From Tachypleus tridentatus (taxonomy: Eukaryota > Arthropoda > Merostomata > Xiphosura > Limulidae), in NCBI RefSeq assembly GCF_004210375.1, contig NC_134825.1:65215558-65279557 (forward strand): a stretch of 64,000 bases of DNA. The letters run 5' to 3'. The notes under the pieces were generated by a model. It had not been told where the DNA came from and made no database searches. It worked only from the letters and a program-made list of their open reading frames with translations. Shown in pieces: positions 22,192-34,100 of this stretch (position 1 is the first letter of the stretch; each line of letters starts with the position of its first letter). Made by a program: the position numbers and the translations under genes.

Positions 22192-25100
22192 GTAGGATTA
22201 TTTTAAACTCAATTTTGAAGTTAAGCTTGAAAGTTTTACTTCAGTTAAGAGTAGCAAACAAGCTTTTGCTTAGGCTTAAATGAATTAAATTAGGTCTATG
22301 TGTACCTTTTTATCTTGAAATGTTTATTTTCCAGAAAGCTGGGTATTTAATAAAACTTTATGAATTACTTGGAAATGGAAAGGCATCTTGAACTTGGAAC
22401 TTCGGTTTTATGATAGAGCTTTTTCTTCTTTGATGGTAGTATCCCTATTTATTTTGTGTATTGAGGCTTCCAAAAGTTTGACAAGACTTTTTACAGCAAA
22501 TTAATTAGTATGTTAGATCTTAGTGAATTGAAGAAACCCAAAATATGGTTTAAAAATTAGCCTGAATTGGGAAACAGAGAATGAAGGTAAATGGTCATCA
22601 TTCCATTTGGGATAATGTCACTATTACTTGAGTGGGTACCAGAAGGTTGTAGTTATTTTGGGATCTGTTTTTCTTTGTTATCTCTGCAAATGATATGGAC
22701 TATACTGTAAAATCAATATGATTTGTAAATTTGCTAATGGGAAAGTTTGGATTTTTTGATTATGCTTTTATTATGCAGGAGTTGAGTTTTGTTAATGAAC
22801 TGACATGTGGAAAATGAGTTGCAATATTGATAAACATGAGGGGGCAAGTAAGGTATGAACATTTGTAAATCCCTTATTTTGTATACAGAAGAAATACTTT
22901 CAGTCTGAAGAAAGAGTAGAATTTTGGTTGGGTGATTGATAAAAGTCTTTATCCTTTAGCTGAATACTTGGAAGTATTGAAATGAGCAAATAGTGTACTG
23001 GAGTCTATTTACCAGAATTTCGAATTCAGGAGTTCTAAGGTTATTATTACACTGCATGAAGCTCAGTTGGATGTTGTAATATTGTGTTCAACTTTATTGT
23101 CTAATTATAGAAAAAAATACCAAATTGCTTTAAAAAATTTGGAGATGGACTACTAAACTTTTGAAATATTTAAGCTTTGAAGAGATGCAATGACTAGAAC
23201 ATGTTTTACCTAGAACCTAAAAGTATTACAGATGACTTGATGCTAATATTTAAAGTCATTAGGAGTTCAAATAAACTGTTTATGATAGGTTTGCTGGAGT
23301 GGTGAGAGGTTAAGAATGAAGATGAAATTCTGAATACTAGAGTTAATAAGTCCTTATCCAGACTGGTTATTTGGAAATATATTTCCTTTGTTAGAATTAT
23401 TAACTTGTAGAATGTTTATTAGATGATGTGATGATTTAAGCATTGTGTGGATCATGCATTCAGTTTTGGCACCTTGTATTTTAAGAAGGATGTTGAACTG
23501 TTGGAGATAGTTCAAAGGAGAGCTACAACTGTGCAGTGAATCCAATTATGTATTGCTTATAATGTGTAAGTTGGTGAAAATCTCTTTTAACTTGTTCTCT
23601 TTTGGAAAGTGATGGGGAAGGGATGATCTAATTGAAATAGTCAAAAGTATGATGAGAATTAATAACATTGGTGGATCAATTTTTTGTGTTCAATTCTGAG
23701 TGCAGTCGTAAATCAGAAAGATCAGACACATTTCTATTTGAGACAGGTTTATTTTGCCAGTAAGGTTATAAATTTGTAAAACAACTTTCTATCTATTGTA
23801 GCACAAAATACATCTTTATGAAAAGCTTGATGGATATTTGGAATCATTGCTGGATTCAGCAATTAATTTTCTGTTTGTTGATGGCAGTTGGAAGTTGATA
23901 TTTCTTATGGGTTTATAAGATCCCACAGTATCCTGTATAGTTATAGTATTTGTTGTTTTTACTTTCTTTTTAAGGTTTTTGGATAATTTTATTATTGTAA
24001 TGGTTTATATTTAGATTGTGTGGGTTTCTTTGTTTGTTCTGTAAAAATATCATGTAATTTGTTTCAAGCTTGGTGTTAAATCTTGTAGTAAAGGAAAATA
24101 GAAAGATAATAAATGTAAGACCTTGCTTGCTTAATTGCTTGCTTAAGGTTATATATACTGCAAAAATTTAGTGTATTATATACACTACAGCCAAGTTTTA
24201 TTTATTTGAAATTTAATCATTGTCAATTTTTAATTTTTAAAATTATATTAGAGTACACACTTAAAAGTTATTCTTTATTCTACCACAGAAAGTACATGTC
24301 TGATATGAAATAATACTGATAGATTTTAGAAAATAAAAGTTGCCCAGGTTAAAATAAAATTATTTATGTAACAAATTCTAAAGATAATATCAGATAAATT
24401 TTTAGGTCCCATTTTAATTTTACTCTTTCTGAAACTCTGCATTCATGATGGAATGCATACATTGCAATAAATATTATCCAGTTATCTACAGTTTATAATT
24501 TAGAGACACTATACTTGTATTCTACTACTTGGAAGAAGGTTTTAAAATTTTATAATTCTAAATATATGAAACAAGTTATTTTTAGTTTTCTATGATGTAA
24601 AGAAACCTAATTCATAATTTCCAGTCCCATTTTTTATATTTTTCTTACCTGTTTGGTATTTAGGCTAATGACAGTCAGAGATAAAAAAAATCCTTCATCA
24701 GTTATTAAAATAGAATCATGTTGTAAAGAAGAATGTGAGAAGGGAGCCTAACCTGTATGTGAATAATAGTTAAGACTTCTCTTCATAGTTATGATTGTTT
24801 AATAGGCAGTAATTTAATTTCTGAATTGTTAAATTTACAATGAGTGAGTTGTTAAAATTGGTTATTTAGATTTTAAAATCCTTGGTTTTCTGTGATCAAC
24901 TTAAAAAGCTTGATATGTAACAATATTACAAATTACATGAAGGTAATGTATCTTTCCCATTGTTTTCTTGCATGTATAAGCATTATTCTATTTGTGTATA
25001 AAACATGTTATTTCACTGATGGTTTTTTTTCACAGCTTTGCACCATGGTGCCCTGCATGTAAGGCTTTAGAACCTGTTTGGAAAGAGTTCTCAGACTGGA

Positions 25101-28100
25101 GTGATGATTTGGGAATAAAGATTGGAAATGTTGATGTTACCCAAAACCCAGGTATTATGTACTCTAAATGATTATTTGATAAAAAGTGTTTGATATTTGT
25201 GAATGTGTGTGTAAAGCTCTTATCTTGCATTTGGATTTTTTATAAACTGATTTTTTTTGTTCAGTACATAATACTGTTTTAACACTTAACTCCTTTTGGG
25301 TATAACCAAGACCACTTTTTAAAAACCAGTTTTGGTAAAATAAAGCAAAACCAGAAAGTATTTCATTCAAGAGGGTGTACAAAATTAGTCATAATTTACA
25401 TTATTAATGAATAACACATGTAAATTAATAAGAAAACTATAAAAAATGTTTTAAATGACCATTCACTTATTTTGTCAACTTTTAATTAAATCTTTATAGC
25501 CAATAACTGTAAGGTTCCCCATATGTACCATGGATTTCTTATTTTGGAAATTTCAAAAACCTGAATGTGGATACTACAATCTCTTACTTGTTCATGATAA
25601 TTTTAATGGAAATCCATGTATACATTCATAATAATCCACAAACTCCTTGACTCTAGTGTAAAGGCTTACATTTGAAAATGTCTAAAATTCGAATTTAGAT
25701 CATTTTGTCTTTAGTTTCTTCTGCAAATACAGATTTTCAAGTAAAATTGCTCATTTAAGTCATATAACCTCAAAAAAAATAAACATTTACCTCATATATG
25801 GAACCCCTCAAAACCTTAATTTGTTGTTGTATATATATCAGGAACCAAAAAGCCTGTGTACAAAATTTCAAGTCATTTTATCAAAAATTGTGGAAGTAAC
25901 TTCAAAATGATTAAATCATAGGTACAAAGTTATTCAGATATATACAATAATTTCAACTTACTCTATCTTATGATGTAATTTATCTTCTTACTCTATAGTT
26001 GATCATTCACTGGTATTTGTGTTATTTTTCTAATGGTGACTCCTCTTCTTGGACAATCTTTATTTTCCCCTGAAGCTGTCATTAGGTAGAATATTAATCT
26101 AATTTTAATTCATTAATGGACATAGCATTACTAAAATAGAAAATTTGTCTATAAACTCTTGTTTAAGCAATACATTTTTGAGATATCTGAAAATACTTTT
26201 TCAGGTGGAAAGATCTGAATTGCTTTATTAAAACTACTTTTGCTGACTCCATTTCGTTGAGTGAACAACTATTTTGGCAATTAATAATAAACATTTGGTA
26301 ATAAAAAGATTAAATTGTACTTTATCTCTGTACTTTTTTAAACCAGAAACTTTTCTTTGCAAAGTAATGTATTTATATTAATTTTTTGTAGAATGTTTTA
26401 AATTTTAATGTTTGCTATTTAATATACAATTGAACTGTTACTTAGACAAGAACCAGGTGACAACAGGTGAAGTACTTGTCCATTATTGGTTGCTCTGTCC
26501 TTGTCAGTAGTTGTTAAGCAAAAACAGAATAGTCCGTAACATACATGCATGATTGCTCCCACAAGTCTAATCTAATTTGAAAATTTCTTCAGTAAGAAAT
26601 AGATCAGCTCACAACTAGAAAGTCATAATCAAAGTTAAAATTAAAGAAAAGTGAAAGGACAGTCATGACAACAATGTATCATAATAGATTGGTTCAGAAC
26701 TGTATAATTAAAAATGAATTAGTTTAACTTATGACTGGAGGTTTACAAACTTGATGTCATCACAACATTCACATCAATCAATCACCTGTTGGTTAATTCA
26801 GTTGGAAAAGTGCAGTCAAGTTTTCAAATTGACTTACAAACCCTAATTATATACATTTTAGAAAGTTTGGTTTTTTGATAATAAACATGTGTTACTCATT
26901 TGTGTATGTTTGAGTTTAACATGCCTTTTTGCAGGAATGAGTGGAAGGTTTATGGTGACAGCATTACCAACAATCTATCAGTAAGTCTTCTTGCTTATAT
27001 CTTAATTGGAGATTTGAATAAATGTACATGGTAATGGTTTTATCTGTTGTAATTCCTATTATAATGGAGCTGGTGATTTATACATCCAAAACTTGGATCT
27101 GAGAAACTACTGATCATCACCAATCATAACTAGATAATATTTTTATAACTAGACAGTAATTTTATAGCTGAGCAATTCCGACAAAAATAGTTATTTTTTC
27201 TGATTTAACCAGTAAAAATTACAGACAAAAAAGGAATAAGTTTTGTATTTAATTGATTAAAAATTAAAAATAAACAAAATCTACAAAGAAATACTTCAAT
27301 AAAATCTACTCTGTGATATAATGCTGTAATTATAGCTAATTTTTAAACTAAAATTTCAGTAATGTCATTTTTCTCATGGATGGTAAACATTATTGAATGT
27401 TGATTGTACATTGTTGTAGACGTGTCAGACAGTTACAGAAAAACTCCAGTCCCGATAGTCCTCTGCAAGACCAAATAGTCATACCTGCCTTCCAGACAGA
27501 TATTTCTACTAGTATTGTTATTGAAAGCAGTGTGATTAATAGAACACTAAAATACTTTAATATTATGTAGTTGAGTGTATGAGTAATAAAAAGAAACATT
27601 TTCATACTTTATATGTTATGGTACATTATAGACATACTCCATAAATCACTGATGCAGTGAGATAAATACAGAATTATAGTATTATATATTCTGTATCAAA
27701 TATACTTAATTGAACTACATACAAAATAAATTTAGTTATATATATATGAAATCTAAAGTTTATTGTCTGTGGTTTTAGTGTCATAGATGGACAGTTTCGA
27801 CAATACAAGGGATCTCGTGATAAAGTTTCATTTATAAACTTTATAGAAGAAAAGAAATGGACTAGCACTGATCCTGTGTCATGGTGGCAATCACCCCAGT
27901 CCTTTATGTAAGTAATCAACAATTCTACTTTAATTTCTTATGATAGCCACAAACACTCATATTATAAAAAGTATTAAAAATTTCAGAAAGTTTTCAACTC
28001 CATTTGTTTACTTTCTTCACATGTGTTTGAGCTTATTTCACATACATTTGTACTCTCTACTTCATTAGAGTCCTGGTAATTGTTTCACATTTGTTTCCTT

Positions 28101-31100
28101 ACGTTAGTTGAGCTGTTTCACCAATTTCTAATATTATTTCACATTACAGATTATCAGTTTAATAGGACTTCTGAAGATACAGTATGTACAATTTATGCCA
28201 TGAAATATTTTAACTTTTTTTCCTATATTGCATAGGTGCATTTTTATCATTAAGCTTAAAATATAAGTTTTTGATGTGTACTTAAGTTGTATGCTTTCAT
28301 GACTTCAAGTGTTTTCTTGTTTTTGTCTAGAATGTCTACTATCTCCTATTTTTTCAAACTGTCTATGGCACTGAGAGTGAGTATAGTTTCTTTTTGCACT
28401 TAGGTTTTTAATAACAATTTCAGTGTTGTTTTTTTAAAACTTATTATTTGTAGTTAAGTGTTTAAAAGCAATAATAGATGTAGTCATTTCAATACTTTTG
28501 TAAGTCCTAGGTTTTAAAAAAAATTATGTCAAAGTCTTTAAACAAAACAGTTATAAAAACAGAATATTGAAATAGAATGTTTTCTGGCTTGTTGATGACA
28601 TCATTATTAACTCTTTCATCACAGGGTCAGTCCTTGAATCCACTCCATAACTAATTTATGCTTATTATAATTTTTGTGCTATGAATTTTAAATTAGTAAG
28701 CATGTGTTCATGACATTTGGCATATTATCAGTAAACGTTAAAAGGCTGTCATATGCAAAATATCAGATTTTTATAATTAAATCTTAAGGTTTGTTAAACA
28801 GTGTGTTTCTCATGCCTTTTTTATTTTTGCGTGTTGCCCATCCGATGGGAAAAGTAATTTTAATTTTAAGATTGAAAATACTTTTATGTATCAGAAAATT
28901 TTCAAATTTCACAAACAAAATCCTTATAATGTTCATATATTTTTATCAAATGTGTCTTAAGAAAAAACTGTTATTTTCGCTAACAGATATCTGTATAAGT
29001 TCAGTTAGTTTGACCAATTTCATAATCACCATGTAAAATAAGGAAATGAATATACATTATTCCTTTTTCATTCTAGAATGACTACAGATTATAAAATGAA
29101 AACATAAATGTTTAGACTAAATAGCTTAAATCTTGTAACATTATACATTTATACGGATTTATTATTTTATTATATTGACACTTTAGCCATGCCTAGATAA
29201 CAATACAGAAGTTACAATAACATGGCACATGTACATTCATGTAACTGTATCCAGTAACATAAAACTGGACCTTTAGTTTCTACAAAATGACCTAGCTTGG
29301 CTGTGTTTTATTGAATTTGGATTAGGTGAAATTAGTCATATTTCAATTATTATAGATTGTGTATATATATATAGATTATTACTATTTATAAACAAGTTCT
29401 TAAACTTATTTGTCTTAAAACATAAAATAGTAAATAAAGAAATAAAGCAAACAATTATCTCTTCTAGTTATGACTGTTATACTCATTGCTGCTTGTCTTA
29501 GTCTTAAGAAATTTTGCACATGGAGGATGTGACACAAAATCTTTTTTTTTTTAAATCATAAATTACTTTATCAGTACAATAGAATTACATTATAATTTAT
29601 CAAGTTTAATAACTAAGCTGTATTTGTATCTTAAAAAATATGAAATCAAAAACAGATTAAAGATGCAACTTTCCAGTTTGAAGGTCTGTCTTGAAAGAAA
29701 GAGAGGATACTGTTATCTGTTATATTTATAAATGGCTGAGAAAATCAGTAAGGGAACATTCTAGGCTTCTGAGTGGTTATTCACATGTCAATACAATGTC
29801 AATATAAATGTATACAAGGGACCATTTCCAAAAAGGGCAAGAGATGAGTAAGGGAGCCACTGTGTTTGATTCACTAAATATAGTGATAGCTTAGCAAATA
29901 GAGAAGATAAAAATATTTTTATTTTATATTCTAGCATGTTAATATTGGTAATTAGAGTCCCTAATTCTTTCAAAACTATAAACGTTTTTATTTTAACATC
30001 ACAAACATTTAATTTGAACCTATGCTGCATTCAGTAAACCATGTGACACAAAAAATCAATGTTTAGTTGTGCCTGTTTAATATTTACTTTGAAATTAAGA
30101 AATTAAATAATGTATAATATGAAAATTTGAATTATAATCTACAGATTGATACCAAACTTAAGGAGATAAATTGATAAAATATTAGTTCAATAAAATTTTT
30201 AATGTTTGTCGAAAAATATAATAAATTAGCTTTTGACCTGTGATTCATCTGGAAAAGGAAGTTAGTATTTTGTGTGTGTATGAATCATGGTAGGAATTTA
30301 ATTTTTTGCCCTAGACAGTACTTTTTTCACAGAGAAAGTGGTAGCAGGAAATACTACAATGAATCAATTGAAGGTATATTGTTGCATTTAACCTCACTCA
30401 AAGTAGGTCATTGTCCAACTTACCAATGTTAAAGTGACTCTCTGCACTCAAAAATTAATTTTTACAAGAGACACTACAACTATTTATTTTGATAACATAG
30501 CTCAGAAATATTATTCAATAATCCATTTGTTTGTAAACAAAATAAAATGGAAATTCTTTTTGGTAACAACTTGCAAGGGTTTATTCGTTCGGTTTAGTTA
30601 ATCAATGGAAGAGGTGTTCATCTCTGTAGAAAGCTACTTTGTTGCCTGCCGTAAGTGCTTTTAATACATAAAACAACAACAATATATATATTTTATATAC
30701 AAAAAAAATTAAATCATTATTTGTATTGGCCTTTTATGTAGGAAACTGCTAGTTAAAGATAAATTATATATATATATCTTAAAGAATTCTAATAATGGAA
30801 ATTTTTTTATTTAGCAAACAATGACTGTTCTTGACCTGCCCATCTGAACATGCCTACTGATAATATCAAGACTTGCACTTGGACTAACTTTCTTGTATAA
30901 ACAAACGTCATGTTTTAAAGATACTAATATTTCTATGGATCTTTATTTTAGTTTACTGTGACTTGTTATGACTTTTGCATAAATCACTCTTGTGACCTCT
31001 TAATATCTGTTGTGGTTTATGAGTACTCCTGGAATGTAAAGGTTGTTCTGAAAAAAAATTCATAAATCAGTACCTGATGCAAGTTTACATTATTTTAAGA

Positions 31101-34100
31101 ACATGTGTAGTAAACTGATACCTGCTAGTTAGTGAAGGTACTTTGTGGTTGGTAACTATCACTTTATTCCTTGTTCTGATCAACACCTACTTAACTGTTG
31201 TGGAGAGTACTGATTACTGAATGACATATCTAAAGAAAATGTGTACTTATTGTAAGAAATAGCTGTTGCAAATTGGAATGTAAGTATATGAATTATACAT
31301 ATTATTGATTAAATTTCCCATTGTGAAGATTTCTCTGTGAAAAATCTTCTGAATTGTCAATTTTTGGACTAACTGCATACTCAAACCATTTTTATTTAAG
31401 TAAAAATCGTTCCTAAGCCTTACTAACTCTCACAAAATACTGTAAAGAAAATTCCTGAATATTTCAAATATTCAATTTAGAACACAAAAAGTATATTGGT
31501 CATTTGAATAGGATGCCCCAAAATTAATACAGTTTATCTTGATTCTAAGCAAACTAGAAATAGGTTAAACAATTCTACTGCTATTTGAAGCAATAAACCT
31601 GATTAATACAATCCAGGTAATTCTCCTTGATTAATGGCTTACAGTACCCAAATATCAGATTTTGTATTATTGACATTTCAAGTTTCTTAATTTCAAGAAG
31701 AAATATTTAATTTCAAACAGTTAGAAACAAACTATACATAGCTACAATAAATAATCTAAAATTAACTTCTTGCCCTCTTAATCTGATAATTGATAATAAA
31801 GTTCAATTAAATTATGAATATAAGACTAAAAGGGCATGATATGCATTTTGACCCATGGAAAGGAAAGGTTGTACCAAGAGAATTAAATGCTTGCTAAGAC
31901 TAATAAGCTCAAGTTATTGAAAGCTTGTTAAATGTATTTGTTTCCGAAGTGTGTATTAGATATATCTATCTGGAATATTTAATATGTTGATATATAATTG
32001 TGTGGCTTAAGATGTAATTAATGTATTTCTTAACTTCATACCATAAGTATAGATATATATACATACACACACAGATTATATACTTGTTTCATTTTCTTCC
32101 ACAGAGTGCACACAACAAAATAATTGAAGAGTATGGAATTCCTTACTGGGGATCATATATTATATTTGCACTAGGAACCATTGTATTAGGTGCTATACTG
32201 GGTTTGGTAAGTTGTGCTGTTTTCAATCCCAGTAGAGTTTGAAATACTTGATATTTGTTATATCAGAAAAGTGTGAATTCCATTTTTTCTTTTATATATG
32301 GCATTGACATTACTATCGTGAATATCATTAATACCAATTAATAGAGGAAATTTGAAGCTAGTTCTAGGTCATAAAATTTGTTAATCCATGAAAAATAGAG
32401 TTCACTTTCTACAGTGAATACATAAAGATTGAAGAATTTATAAAAGGGTGTGATAAGATTTCCCCCACAAATTATATTGTCATTTAATCTTACTTTTATG
32501 GTGGGAGATAATTGAGAAAGTCTAATAAAAAAGAACCTTTACAAAATCAGTTGGTGAAATATATTATGAAAGAAAGCCAGTATAGATTCACCATAGAAAA
32601 TCTTGCCTCTCTGTATTTTGGTAATAATCGTACAAGAATTTAAAAGAAGTGAGGGTTTAGATTTTCAGTTTTCTCAAGGGTGCATGTGTAAGAACAGCCT
32701 TTAAGGACCAAATGGTTCATTGTTGTCTGCATGTTGTTATTTTACATTTTATTGTGTAAAAGCCACTAACTCTCAGTATTAAAAAACAAAAAATGAAAAA
32801 TTGAGTAAGCTGATAATATGAACATTTATTAGCACTTCTCTAATAACTACCACATTCCTCATTCAAAATAAAGTGCTTAGCATTGTTATAATATTCTTTT
32901 TAAGCTTAACAGTTTCAGTTAATAACTAAATAAAAAAAAATTGCATAGTTAAAATTAATTTTAAATGTTAAATATGTTTAAGAAAGTGTAATGGTCTCAT
33001 AAGGATAGTTATCTTAACACATCTGATTAACTTTTTTCTTGCTTTGTACAGATCTGCTTTAACTCTTCTGGATACATAAACTAAGAAGAAACTATGTAGT
33101 GATGTACAATAAATTTTATGTTAGAAAAATAGAAAAATATTTTAAGTGGAAATACAGAAAAAGAAAAACTTTGTACTTTGAAAGATCAGACATAATCTTC
33201 ATACCTTTTATCAAACTGGTTTTGTGGCCAATAGCTATTTCATCAATCAGAATGTATTGAGTAGAACATCATGTAAAATATTAAAAGTGTATAATTGTTT
33301 GTTTGTTTTTTTCCAAAACTCTAAGTTGTTAGAGGGCACTATACTTTATTATGAAACATTTTTATATAATATGATTAACTATTTTTTATTACTTGTAATA
33401 AATCCATAAACAAAAGTCTTTTAAAATCAGACTGAAAAAAAGATATTAATAGATACAAATGTAATCTCAGTTGATAACTTGTGTGTTATAATATTTAAAA
33501 AAAACTTAGTGATTTTTTTTTCAGTGCTGAGTCAGGGTACTGTTGTTCTCTCTTTGATTTAATTATTTAAATTAGCAATATTCAGAAACTTATCAGGATT
33601 CCTACATGTTTCCCATACATGTCTGAGCAGAATATTTTTATGTCCCTACTATGAAACATTATAAAGTGAGACATGTTGGTTTTCCTCTGTTTATACCAAC
33701 ATTTTAAACAAGATATTTTAATATTGGATGGATGGGTAGTTTATGACTACTTATTCAACTAGTGCTAAATACAAAAATACAGATTTGATCAATTTTTCAA
33801 GGCCATGAGTCAGGAGATCACAAACTTTGTGGATAAAATATTTCAGTATAAGGTGAATAGTTATTGACCAGATCCATAAAATGTATTAAATATAAAGTTC
33901 TAGACCTTCTCAAGTTATTAAAGATGGGGAATTAAAAGATCACTTGTACAAAGAAAATTCATCCAGTCATGTGGACAGTTCCTACATAATCAAATGAAAG
34001 GGTAAAGCATTCAGGAGGCCCAGCATGGCCAGGTGGGTTAAAGTGTTCGAGTCATAATCTGAGTGTCATGGGTTCGAATCCCCATTGCACGAAACATGCT

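Noticed and set aside
32021-32242. 73-codon open frame covering TMX1 exon 6
   Set aside because: The real exon is 32105-32206. The ends of the frame are intron sequence read through on both sides.
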